In this document: positions 18,635 through 28,142 of the stretch, piece after piece
How the letters are laid out: every line of letters begins with the position of its first letter
Position numbering within the stretch: position 1 is the stretch's first letter
Source: Kitasatospora sp. NBC_00240
Lineage (GTDB): Bacteria > Actinomycetota > Actinomycetes > Streptomycetales > Streptomycetaceae
Reading direction: 5' to 3'
NCBI RefSeq assembly: GCF_026342405.1
Contig: NZ_JAPEMU010000001.1
Coordinates: 8,122,001-8,186,000 of the forward strand
DNA length: 64,000 nucleotides
Made by a program: the position numbers and the translations under genes
Notes under the pieces: generated by a model
Databases searched by the model: none
The model's input: only the letters and a program-made list of their open reading frames with translations
What the model was told of the DNA's origin: nothing

Positions 18635-21600
18635 ATGCAGCACATCATCCGGCGCGAAGCCATCACCACCGCCCGCAGGGGCACTCGGGTTCCCCTGGCC
18701 CGCCTCTGCCGGGAGATCGCCGAGGCCACGGCGGCCCCGGCCGTCGACGGCACCGACCGCGACGCGGACGCCCTGGTCGACGACGACCTGCTGAGCCGGC
18801 TGCTGCTCGGCCAGCTGCAGAGCGTGGGCCTGTTCTCGGACACCGCCCCCCGGCTGCCGCTCGGCGAGGAACTGCGGCGCTGGCTGGACGAGTCCGTCCG
18901 CCAGCTGCTGAACCGCGGCTACCTGCACGGCGCGGCCGCGCACCCCCGCCCGGTGCACGCGGTGAGCAGCCGCGACGTCTGGGCGGAGTGGGAGGAGCGC
19001 AGCGCGCAGTGGTCGCGCAACGCCGACCTGCGCGCGCAGGTCCTGCTGCTCGACGCCATGCTGCGCGCCCTGCCGCGGATCCTGACCGGCGAGGTGCTCG
19101 CCACCGACGTGATGTTCCCCAACTCCTCGATGGAGCTGGTCGAGGGGATCTACAAGAACAACCCCGTCACCGACACCTTCAACGGCGTCATGGCCGACGC
19201 CGTGGCCGGCATCGCGCAGGAGATCCTGCGCGGCGACCCGTCGGCGCGGATCCGCATCCTGGAGATCGGCGCGGGCACCGGCGGCGGCAGCGTGAAGGTC
19301 TTCGAGAAGCTCGAACCGCTCGCCGCCCACGTCGAGACGTACTGCTACACCGACCTGTCCAAGTCCTTCCTGATGTACGCGGAGAAGGAGTACGGGCCCG
19401 CCCACCCGTACCTGGACTACCGGATCTTCAACGTCGAGGAGCCGCTCGCCGGCCAGGACGTGGAGCCGGGCTCGTACGACATCGTGCTCGCCACCAACGT
19501 GCTGCACGCCACCAAGGACATCCGCCGGACGCTGCGCAACGCGAAGGGGGCGCTGAAGGAGAACGGCGTCCTGCTCGCCAACGAGCTCTCCTCGCAGTCG
19601 CTCTTCACCCACCTGACCTTCGGCCTGCTCGAGGGCTGGTGGCTGTACGAGGACACCGAGCTGCGCATCCCGGGCTGCCCGGGACTGTCGCCCGAGTCCT
19701 GGGAGGAGGTGCTCGACGAGGAGGGCTTCGGCGCGGTGTCGTTCCCCGCGCAGCGGCTGCACGACCTGGGCCACCAGGTGATCGCGGCCGACAGTGACGG
19801 GATGATCCGGCAGGAGCTCGCGGACGCCCCTGCCGCCGGGGGCACCGCCCCCGCACAGGCCGCCGGCGCGCAGGAGCCGCCGGCCCGGCCCGAGGCCCCG
19901 GGGCACCGTCCCGCGCGGGCCGGGGCGCGGACGCCGGCGGTCACGGACGAGGTGCTGGAACAGCACGTCAAGGACGTCATCTTCGATCAGCTGAAGCTCT
20001 CCCTGAAGGTCGACCGGACGCAGATCGCCGCGGACGACGCCTTCATGGACTACGGCATCGACTCGATCATCGGTGTCCAGCTGATCCAGGAGATCAACCG
20101 GAGGATCGGTACCGACCTGGCCACCACCGACCTGTTCGACCACGGGTCGGTGAACCGGCTGGCCCGGTACATCGCCGGCGCCCACCGGGCGGAGGCCACC
20201 GCCTCGCTGCCGGCCGGGCTGTCGGCCCAGGCCGCCGAACCCGCCCCGCCCGTGGCGCAGGCGGCCCCGCACCGGGCCGCCGCGCCGCAGGCCCCGCAGG
20301 CCGCGCCCCGGGCGCCGCACGAGCCGGCGGGCGTCCTGCGCAAGGAGCCGATCGCCATCGTCGGCATGAGCGGACGGTTCGGCGGCTCGCCCGGCGTCGA
20401 GCAGCTCTGGGAGCACCTGTCCCAGGGCCACGACCTGACCGAGAAGATCTCGCGCTGGGACATGTCGGGCTACCACCCCGAGGGCGCCCAGGGCTGCGAC
20501 CGCGGCAGTTTCATCGACGACATCGACCGTTTCGACCCGACGTTCTTCAACATCTCGGGCATCGAGGCGACCTACATGGACCCCCAGCAGCGGGTGTTCC
20601 TGGAGGAGTCGTGGAAGGCCCTGGAGGACGCCGGGTACGCCGGCTCCGGCACCCAGGGCCGCCAGGTCGGCGTGTACGTCGGTTGTCAGGAGAGCGGCTA
20701 CGCGCAGCTCTTCGGCGGCGAGGCGCCGCCCCAGTCCATGTGGGGCAACGCCCTGTCCGCGATGCCGGCGCGGATCTCCTACCACCTCGACCTCCAGGGC
20801 CCGGCGATCTCCGTCGACACGGCCTGCTCCAGCTCGCTGGTGGCGATCCACCTCGCCTGCCAGGGCCTGTGGGGCGGTGAGACCGAGATGGCCGTCGCCG
20901 GCGGTGTCGCCATCCAGACCACGCCCAAGTTCTGGGTGATCGCGGGCCAGGCCGGCATGCTCTCCCCGAGCGGCCGCTGCCACACCTTCGACGAGCGGGC
21001 CGACGGCTTCGTCCCCGGCGAGGGCGCCGCCGTGGTGGTCCTCAAGCGGCTCTCCGACGCGCTCGCCGACGGCGACCACATCCACGGCGTCATCAGCGGC
21101 TCCGGGATCAACCAGGACGGCGCGTCGAACGGGATCACCGCGCCGAGCGCCAAGTCCCAGGAGCGGCTGGAGACGTCCGTCTACGACGCGTTCGGGATCA
21201 ACCCCGAGCACATCCAGCTGATGGAGGCCCACGGCACCGGCACCAAGCTCGGTGACCCGATCGAGTACCACGCGCTCAAGCGGGCCTTCCGCCGGTACAC
21301 CCAGCAGCGGGACTACTGCGCGCTCGGCTCGATCAAGTCCAACCTGGGCCACACCATCACCGCCGCCGGTGTCGCCGGCGTCATCAAGGTGCTGCTCTCG
21401 CTCCGGCACCGGCGCATCCCGCCGTCGATCAACTTCGAGCGCGGCAACGCGCACATCGACTTCACCGACAGCCCGTTCTACGTGAACACCGAGGACCGCC
21501 CCTGGGAGGCCGGGGGCGACGGGACCCGCCGCGCCGCCGTCAGCTCCTTCGGCGTCAGCGGGACCAACGCCCACCTGGTGATCGAGGAGGCCCCGTACCG

Positions 21601-24600
21601 GGCCCACCGCACCGGCGGGCCCTCCGCCCACCTCGTCACCCTCTCCGCGGGCACCGCCGAGCAGCTGGCGGAGCAGGCCGAACGGCTGCTCGCGCACTGC
21701 GAGCGGCAGCCCGGGCTCGACCCCGGCGACATCGGCTTCACCCTGCTCGTCGGCCGCAAGCACCTGCCGCACCGGCTGGCCTGCGTCGTGCGCGACCGGG
21801 ACGAGCTGGTGCAGAGCCTGCGGCTGTGGGCGGCCAAGGGGCAGAGCCCCCGGGTCTGCGCCGGCGAGGTCCCCGCCCAGGGGCACCAGGAGCGCGCCGC
21901 GCTGCGCAACTTCGGCAACCAGTGCATCCGGCAGGCCGCCGCGGGCACCGACCCCGACTCCCTGGCCGAACTGCTCGCCACCGTCGCGGACCTCTACGTC
22001 CAGGGCTACGGCCTGGACTACGCCGCGCTGTTCGCCGACGGGCAGTACTCCCGCGTCCCGCTGCCGACCTACCCGTTCGCCCGCGACCGGTACTGGGTGC
22101 CGCAGGCGCCCGCGCAGGGCCCGGCGCTCCCGGCCGCGGCCGGCGCGTCCACCGCGGCGCACGCCGACAGGCACCCGCTGCTGCACGCGGACGTCTCGGA
22201 CTTCCGCTCCCGGCGCTACCTTTCGGAGTTCACCGGCGAGGAGTTCTTCCTGCGGGACCACGTGGTGAAGGGCCAGAAGGTCCTCCCCGGGGTCGCCTGC
22301 CTGGAGATGGCCCGCGCCGCCGCCGCGCTCACCCTCGGCGGGACGGTCCAGGCCGGCCCCGGCCTCGCCCTGCGCAACGTCGTCTGGGCGCGCCCGGTGA
22401 CCGCCGGCGCCGACCGCGTCACCCTCACCACCGCACTGGTGCCCAGGAGCCACGACGAGGCCGACTACGAGATCTCCGGCACCGCCGGCGGCGCCCCGGT
22501 GGTGCACAGTCAGGGGCAGGTCGTCCGCAAGGAGATCGCCCCCGCCGTGCTCGACCTCCCGGGCATCCGGGCCGCCTGCGACCGGACGGTGGTCGAGGCG
22601 AGCCGGCTCTACCCGGCCTACGAGGCCATCGGCTTCCGCTACGGCGACGCGCACCGGGGCATCGAGCGGCTGCACATCGGCCGCGACCAGGTCCTGGTGC
22701 GGCTCACCCTGCCGACCTCGGTGCGCGACACCCGCGACGACTACGTGCTGCACCCCGCCCTCCTCGACGCGACGCTGCAGGCCTCGCTCGGCATGGGCCT
22801 GGCCGCCGGCGACGCCGGCACCCTCGACGTCTCCGGCATGAAGCCCTCGCTGCCGTTCGCCCTGGACGAGCTGGAGGTCCTCGGCTCCTGCACCGACGCC
22901 ATGTGGGCCTGGATCCGCTACAGCGCGGGCGTCGAGCGGGGCGGCAAGGTCTTCAAGCTCGACATCGACCTCTGCGACGAGCAGGGCGGGGTGCGCGCCC
23001 GGATCAGGGGCATGTCCTACCGCGTCCTGGACGGCGAGGTCGGCGCGGCCGCCGAGACGCCCGCGTCGGCGGCCGCGGAGGTGTCCTCGGTCACCTTCGT
23101 GCCCGCCTGGCAGGAGGCCGCGCCGGGCGGCGCGGCCGTCGAGCCGGCCCGGCACGTCGTGCTGCTGCCCGACCTGCCCGCCCTCGCCGACGCGCTGTCC
23201 GCGCAGGACCCGGCGGTGCGGGTGCTGCCCCTGACCTCCACCGCGACCGGCATCGCCGAGCGGTTCACCGACCACACCGAGCAGGCCCTCGCCCATGTCC
23301 GGGCCCTCCTGCGGGACCGGGCGCAGGAGCAGGTGCTGGTGCAGCTCGTCGTCCCGGACCGGGAGGACCTGGCGACCGTTCGGGGCCTGCTCGGCCTGCT
23401 GAAGTCGGCCCAGGCGGAGGACCCGCGGCTGCTGGCCCAGGCCGTCCTGGTCGACCCGGCCGAGCCCGCCGGGCAGCTGGCCGCCCGGGTCGCCGCCGGG
23501 CGCCGGCACGCCGGTGAGGCCTGCCTGCGCTTTCGCGACGGCCGCACCGAGGCGCTGACCTGGGTGGAGGGCGACGACCGGCCCGAGGTGCGGGTGCCCT
23601 GGCGGGCCGGCGGGGTCTACCTCGTCACCGGCGGGCTCGGCGGCGTCGGAACCCTGTTCGCCCAGGACATGGCCACCGGCGTACCCGACCTCACCCTCGT
23701 GCTGGCCGGTCGCTCGCCGCTGCGCCCCGCGCAGGAAGCCCTGCTGGACGGGTGGCGCGCCCAGGGGGTCGACGTCCGTCACGAGCGGGTGGACGTCGCC
23801 CGTCCGGCCGAGGTGCGGGCGCTGGTCGACGGCATCCTGCGGGAGCACGGCGCCCTGCACGGCATCATCCACAGCGCCGGCGTCCTGCGGGACGGTCTGA
23901 TCGGGCGCAAGACCGCCGAGGAGTGCCGCGAGGTCCTCGCGCCGAAGGTCGCGGGCCTGGTCAACCTGGATGAGGCCAGCAAGGACGTCCCGCTGGACTT
24001 CCTGGCCGTCTGCGCCGGCGCGGCCGGGGTGTTCGGCAACGCCGGGCAGGCCGACTACGCGGCCGCCAACGCCTTCCAGGACGCCTACACGCACCACCGC
24101 CGCGAGCTGGTGGCCCGCGGGGAGCGCTTCGGCGCCTCCGTCTGCGTCGACTGGCCGCTCTGGGCCGACGGCGGGATGCGCGTGGACAGCGCCACCGAGA
24201 CGGTGATGCGCGAGCGGCTCGGCATGGTGCCGATGCCGACGGCGGTGGGCCTGGCGGCGCTGTACGCGGCGCTCGACGCGCCGCGGACCCAGGTCCTGGT
24301 GGTCGCCGGCGACGCCGGGAAGATCCGGGAGACCGTGCTGCACCGGGCGCCGCGGCCCGAGCCGGCGTCCGTCCGTCCGGCCCCCGCCCTCCCGGCCGGG
24401 TCCCCGTCCGGGCAGGCCCTGCCCGCGCGGGCGGCGGGTGCCGTGGGCGCGGACCGGAAGGCCGTCCGCCCCGCACTGGTCACGTACCTCAGGAACACCC
24501 TGGCCGAGGTGATCCAGGTGCCGGCGCACCGGATCGACCCGGGGGCCCCGTTCGAGCGCTTCGGCATCGACTCGGTGCTGGCACTCACCGTCACCAACCG

Positions 24601-27600
24601 GCTGGAGGCCGACTTCGGCTCGCTCTCGAAGACGCTCTTCTTCGAGTACCGGAGCATCGACGACCTGAGCGGCTACTTCCTGGGCGCCCACGCGGGCGCA
24701 CTGGAGTCGGTACTGGGCCTCCGGGCCCCGGCGCCGGAGCCCGCTGCGCCCGTCCTGTCAGCCGCGCCCGTCCTGGCTGCGGCACCCCTCCTCGCCGTGG
24801 CGCCCCTGGCGCCCGTGGCGCCGGTGGCGCCGGCGCAGGTCGCGTCGCAGCGGCGGCCCGAGCCGCCGGAGGACGCGATCGCGGTGGTCGGCCTCGCCGG
24901 CCGCTACCCCGGTGCGAAGGACCTCGACGAGCTCTGGGAGAACCTGCTCGCGGGCCGCGACTGCGTCACCGAAGTCCCCGAGGACCGCTGGGACCACAGC
25001 CTCTACTACGACCCGGAGCAGAGCCGGCCCGACCGGACCGCCACCAAGTGGGGCGGCTTCATCGACGGCGTCGCCGACTTCGACCCGCTGTTCTTCCACG
25101 TCTCGCCCCGCGAGGCGGCGATCATGGACCCGCAGACGCGGCTCTTCCTGGAGTGCGTCTGGAACCTCCTGGAAGGCACGGGCTACACCCGGGACCGCCT
25201 GCGCACCGCGTACGGGAGCCGGGTGGGGGTCTACGTCGGCGCGATGTACCAGCAGTACCAACTGCTGTCGTCCGACATCGTCCACGAGTCCATCACCTCG
25301 GTGATGTCCTACAGCGCCGTCGCCAACCGGGTGTCGCACTTCTTCGACCTCCAGGGGCCGAGCCTCGCGGTCGACACCACCTGCTCCTCCTCGCTGGTCG
25401 CCATCCACATGGCCTGCGAGGAACTCCGCCGGGGCACCTGCGAGCTGATGATCGCCGGCGGCGTCAACCTCACCCTGCACCCGAAGAAGTTCCTCGGGCT
25501 GAGTCTGACCGGCCTGACCGGCAGCGGCCCGGACAGCCGGGCCTTCCTCGACGGGGACGGCTTCCTGCCCGCCGAGGGCGTCGGCGCCGTCCTGCTCAAG
25601 CCGCTCTCCCGGGCGGTCGCCGACGGGGACGAGATCCTCGCCGTCATCCGGTCCAGCGCCACCAACCACAAGGGCCGCACCAACGGCCCGATGGTGCCCA
25701 GCCCCGACCGCCAGGCGGAGCTGATCGAGGAGAACCTGGAGCGGGCGGGCATCCACCCGCGCACCGTCGGCCACGTGGAGGCGTCCGCGAACGGCTCCCA
25801 GCTCGGTGACGCCATCGAGTTCGCGGCGCTGCGCAAGGTGTTCGGCAGGCACACCCGGGACGAGGGGTTCTGCGCCCTGGGCACGGTCAAGTCCACCTTC
25901 GGCAACGCCGAGGCGGCCTCGGGGATCGCCCAGCTCAGCAAGGTCGCGCTGCAGCTGAAGCACCGCAAGCTGCTCCCGTTCGTCGGGGAGGGCCGGCTCA
26001 ACCCCGGGGTGGAGCCGGCCGGGACGGCGTTCTTCCTCCCGCCGGCGGTGCAGCCCTGGCACCGGCCGGTGGTGGACCTCGACGGGCAGGAGCGCGAGTA
26101 CCCGCGACGCGCGACCATCAGCGCCTTCGGCGCCGGCGGGTCCAACGCCCACCTGGTCGTCGAGGAGTACGTGCCCGAGCAGATCGTCGCCGGCGGGTAC
26201 CAGGACGACGCCGACGGGTACCAGGAGGACCGGGCACCTCAGGTGGTCGTCCTCTCCGCCCGCAACGAGGACCGGCTGAAGGCCGTCGCCGGGCGCCTGC
26301 TGGAGTTCGTCGGCGCGCAGCCGGAGCTCTCCCTCGCGGACCTCGCCCACACCCTGCAGAGCGGGCGCGAGGCGATGGACGCCCGGCTGGCGCTGGTGGC
26401 CGGGAGCGTCCCGGAGCTCGTCGAAGGCCTCGGCCACTACCTCGGCGGCGCCGCCGGGCAGGCCCCGGTGCCGCTGTTCACGGGCGACGCCCGGCGCGAC
26501 GACTCGGACCTCGGCGCCCTGCTGAGCGGGCGGGTCGGGGACGCGGTGGTCCGCGAGCTGCTCGCGGAGAACCGCCCCGAGAACGTGGCCCTGTTCTGGG
26601 CCCGGGGCGGGAGCGTGCCGTGGGAGGCCGTCCCGCGCGAGGGCCGGGCGCCGCGGATGCTGCGGACGCTGCCGACCTACCCGTTCGACCGGAAGCGGCA
26701 CTGGGTGACCCCCGGTCGGCCGCCCGCCCCGGTGGCCCCGGCGCCGGCCCCGTCGGCCCGGGCGCCCCTGTCCGCGACCGGCGTGGCCGCCCCGGCGGGG
26801 ACGGGCGCCGGGGAGCGGATCACGGCCCTCGTCGCCGACCTGCTGGGCGTGCCCGCGGACGCGCTCGACCCCGACGCGCCGCTCCAGGACCTCGGGTTCA
26901 GCTCGATCCTGGCGATGCAGCTGGTCAAGGCCCTCCAGACGGAGGTCGACCCGGCGGCCGACCTCCAGGCCCTGGACGGCCGGTCCACGCGCGACCTGGT
27001 GCGCCGCTTCGGCTCCGCCACCCCGCCGCGCACCGCGGCCGCGCCGGCCGAGGCGCGCTTCCCGGAGGTGATCCGCCTCAACGCCCGCACCGAGGGCCGG
27101 CCGGTCTTCTGGTTCCACGGCGGGCTCGGCGGTCTGGAGGTGTACGGGGCGATCGCCGACAGCTTCGGGCGGCCCTTCCACGGCATCCAGGCCCGCGGCT
27201 GGATGTCCGACGCCGACCCGCTGAGCGGCATCACGGCGATGGCCGCCCACTACGCGCACATCATCCGCACGGTCCAGCCCGAGGGGCCGTACGATCTGGG
27301 CGGCTACTCGCTCGGCGGCCTGCTGGCCTACGAGGTCACCCGTCAACTGCAGGAGCAGGGCGAGACGGTGGAGAGCATCGTGATGGTCGACGCGATGTAC
27401 GGCGACCGGATCAAGGAGATGACCATGTCACGTTCGGACATGGTGCTCCAGCAGGTCAACGCGCTGTTGTTCGCGGCCGTCAGGCTGTCGCCGGAGCGGC
27501 TCGCGGAGGCGTTCATCACCGCCGCCGAGGTGGACTGGAGCCAGGACGACGACCAGCTGCTGGACGGGCTGATCGCGGTCGCGCAGCAGCGCGGCCTGGG

Positions 27601-28021
27601 CGGTTCCGCGCAGGCGCTGCGCGCACTCGTGGAGCAGAACGTCAAGGTCCAGGAGGCCTACGGAGTCCTGGAGTACGACATCCGGCCGCTCGCCCGGCCG
27701 GAGTCCGTCACCTGCTTCTACTTCCGCAACCGGAGCGGTCTCTTCTACGGGGAGCTGGCGGCCGTGTTCTCCACCCAGGAGGACGGCACGGCGCTGGACC
27801 AGGTGAACTACTGGGAGGAGTGGCAGCGCCAGCTGCCGAACTTCCACCAGACCGACGTGGACTCCTCGAACCACTTCGCGGTCCTCAGCGACCCGAAGTC
27901 GCTCGCGGCCGTCCGCTCCTTCTGCGAGCTGTTCTACTCCGGCGACCGGGAGGAGAAGCGGATCTCGGCCGCGAAGAGCTGGGTCGGCCGGCGCCGGCGG
28001 GCGGCGCGCGGCAGGAAGTGA
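18635..28021 (+). CDS. Terminal trans-AT PKS: cMT-ACP-KS-DH-KR-ACP-KS0-ACP-TE (3128 aa)
   Basis: It starts one base after the previous stop. Domains: C-methyltransferase (about 1-390; SAM motif LEIGAGTGGG near 210); ACP (Ser477, DSIIGVQL, no Trp); KS (about 571-988; Cys731, HGTGT intact); DH (about 1180-1470; His1209, Asp1378); KR (about 1480-1900; TGGLGGVG, Tyr1808, but Ala-Gly at 1794-1795 where Ser-Ser is expected); ACP (Ser1980); a second KS (about 2081-2511) keeping Cys2250 but with Ser2384 for the HGTGT His and Asn2424 for the second His, hence probably non-elongating; ACP (LGFSSI, Ser2757); and thioesterase (about 2809-3115; GYSLGG, Ser2892). The KS0 would only pass the chain on to the last ACP, and the TE would release it by hydrolysis or cyclisation. 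The methyltransferase completes the KS-KR module begun on the previous protein. Confidence 0.96.
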   Translation: MQHIIRREAITTARRGTRVPLARLCREIAEATAAPAVDGTDRDADALVDDDLLSRLLLGQLQSVGLFSDTAPRLPLGEELRRWLDESVRQLLNRGYLHGAAAHPRPVHAVSSRDVWAEWEERSAQWSRNADLRAQVLLLDAMLRALPRILTGEVLATDVMFPNSSMELVEGIYKNNPVTDTFNGVMADAVAGIAQEILRGDPSARIRILEIGAGTGGGSVKVFEKLEPLAAHVETYCYTDLSKSFLMYAEKEYGPAHPYLDYRIFNVEEPLAGQDVEPGSYDIVLATNVLHATKDIRRTLRNAKGALKENGVLLANELSSQSLFTHLTFGLLEGWWLYEDTELRIPGCPGLSPESWEEVLDEEGFGAVSFPAQRLHDLGHQVIAADSDGMIRQELADAPAAGGTAPAQAAGAQEPPARPEAPGHRPARAGARTPAVTDEVLEQHVKDVIFDQLKLSLKVDRTQIAADDAFMDYGIDSIIGVQLIQEINRRIGTDLATTDLFDHGSVNRLARYIAGAHRAEATASLPAGLSAQAAEPAPPVAQAAPHRAAAPQAPQAAPRAPHEPAGVLRKEPIAIVGMSGRFGGSPGVEQLWEHLSQGHDLTEKISRWDMSGYHPEGAQGCDRGSFIDDIDRFDPTFFNISGIEATYMDPQQRVFLEESWKALEDAGYAGSGTQGRQVGVYVGCQESGYAQLFGGEAPPQSMWGNALSAMPARISYHLDLQGPAISVDTACSSSLVAIHLACQGLWGGETEMAVAGGVAIQTTPKFWVIAGQAGMLSPSGRCHTFDERADGFVPGEGAAVVVLKRLSDALADGDHIHGVISGSGINQDGASNGITAPSAKSQERLETSVYDAFGINPEHIQLMEAHGTGTKLGDPIEYHALKRAFRRYTQQRDYCALGSIKSNLGHTITAAGVAGVIKVLLSLRHRRIPPSINFERGNAHIDFTDSPFYVNTEDRPWEAGGDGTRRAAVSSFGVSGTNAHLVIEEAPYRAHRTGGPSAHLVTLSAGTAEQLAEQAERLLAHCERQPGLDPGDIGFTLLVGRKHLPHRLACVVRDRDELVQSLRLWAAKGQSPRVCAGEVPAQGHQERAALRNFGNQCIRQAAAGTDPDSLAELLATVADLYVQGYGLDYAALFADGQYSRVPLPTYPFARDRYWVPQAPAQGPALPAAAGASTAAHADRHPLLHADVSDFRSRRYLSEFTGEEFFLRDHVVKGQKVLPGVACLEMARAAAALTLGGTVQAGPGLALRNVVWARPVTAGADRVTLTTALVPRSHDEADYEISGTAGGAPVVHSQGQVVRKEIAPAVLDLPGIRAACDRTVVEASRLYPAYEAIGFRYGDAHRGIERLHIGRDQVLVRLTLPTSVRDTRDDYVLHPALLDATLQASLGMGLAAGDAGTLDVSGMKPSLPFALDELEVLGSCTDAMWAWIRYSAGVERGGKVFKLDIDLCDEQGGVRARIRGMSYRVLDGEVGAAAETPASAAAEVSSVTFVPAWQEAAPGGAAVEPARHVVLLPDLPALADALSAQDPAVRVLPLTSTATGIAERFTDHTEQALAHVRALLRDRAQEQVLVQLVVPDREDLATVRGLLGLLKSAQAEDPRLLAQAVLVDPAEPAGQLAARVAAGRRHAGEACLRFRDGRTEALTWVEGDDRPEVRVPWRAGGVYLVTGGLGGVGTLFAQDMATGVPDLTLVLAGRSPLRPAQEALLDGWRAQGVDVRHERVDVARPAEVRALVDGILREHGALHGIIHSAGVLRDGLIGRKTAEECREVLAPKVAGLVNLDEASKDVPLDFLAVCAGAAGVFGNAGQADYAAANAFQDAYTHHRRELVARGERFGASVCVDWPLWADGGMRVDSATETVMRERLGMVPMPTAVGLAALYAALDAPRTQVLVVAGDAGKIRETVLHRAPRPEPASVRPAPALPAGSPSGQALPARAAGAVGADRKAVRPALVTYLRNTLAEVIQVPAHRIDPGAPFERFGIDSVLALTVTNRLEADFGSLSKTLFFEYRSIDDLSGYFLGAHAGALESVLGLRAPAPEPAAPVLSAAPVLAAAPLLAVAPLAPVAPVAPAQVASQRRPEPPEDAIAVVGLAGRYPGAKDLDELWENLLAGRDCVTEVPEDRWDHSLYYDPEQSRPDRTATKWGGFIDGVADFDPLFFHVSPREAAIMDPQTRLFLECVWNLLEGTGYTRDRLRTAYGSRVGVYVGAMYQQYQLLSSDIVHESITSVMSYSAVANRVSHFFDLQGPSLAVDTTCSSSLVAIHMACEELRRGTCELMIAGGVNLTLHPKKFLGLSLTGLTGSGPDSRAFLDGDGFLPAEGVGAVLLKPLSRAVADGDEILAVIRSSATNHKGRTNGPMVPSPDRQAELIEENLERAGIHPRTVGHVEASANGSQLGDAIEFAALRKVFGRHTRDEGFCALGTVKSTFGNAEAASGIAQLSKVALQLKHRKLLPFVGEGRLNPGVEPAGTAFFLPPAVQPWHRPVVDLDGQEREYPRRATISAFGAGGSNAHLVVEEYVPEQIVAGGYQDDADGYQEDRAPQVVVLSARNEDRLKAVAGRLLEFVGAQPELSLADLAHTLQSGREAMDARLALVAGSVPELVEGLGHYLGGAAGQAPVPLFTGDARRDDSDLGALLSGRVGDAVVRELLAENRPENVALFWARGGSVPWEAVPREGRAPRMLRTLPTYPFDRKRHWVTPGRPPAPVAPAPAPSARAPLSATGVAAPAGTGAGERITALVADLLGVPADALDPDAPLQDLGFSSILAMQLVKALQTEVDPAADLQALDGRSTRDLVRRFGSATPPRTAAAPAEARFPEVIRLNARTEGRPVFWFHGGLGGLEVYGAIADSFGRPFHGIQARGWMSDADPLSGITAMAAHYAHIIRTVQPEGPYDLGGYSLGGLLAYEVTRQLQEQGETVESIVMVDAMYGDRIKEMTMSRSDMVLQQVNALLFAAVRLSPERLAEAFITAAEVDWSQDDDQLLDGLIAVAQQRGLGGSAQALRALVEQNVKVQEAYGVLEYDIRPLARPESVTCFYFRNRSGLFYGELAAVFSTQEDGTALDQVNYWEEWQRQLPNFHQTDVDSSNHFAVLSDPKSLAAVRSFCELFYSGDREEKRISAAKSWVGRRRRAARGRK

Positions 28022-28027
28022 CCCGCG

Positions 28028-28052
28028 GGCCCCTCGGAACTCCCGAGGGGCC
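28028..28052 (+). terminator. Hairpin just after the terminal PKS
   Basis: A perfect 10-bp stem (ggcccctcgg / ccgaggggcc) with a 5-nt loop begins seven bases after the PKS stop. There is no U-tract, as is usual in actinomycetes. It may be a terminator or an attenuator that lowers expression of the genes downstream. Confidence 0.55.
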
Positions 28053-28090
28053 GGGCGGGACGTGGTGTCGGTAGGAACAGTGGGCGGGTC

Positions 28091-28115
28091 GGCCGTCCCC
28101 CGGAAGGGGGCGGCC
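28091..28115 (+). terminator. Second hairpin before the enoyl reductase
   Basis: A ggccg-ccccc arm pairs with ggggg-cggcc around a ggaa tetraloop, with one bulged base. It lies about 27 bases before the reductase ATG and may act together with the hairpin at 28028-28052. Confidence 0.4.
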
Positions 28116-28142
28116 CGGCCCGGCCGTCGAGCAGGGGGCTGC

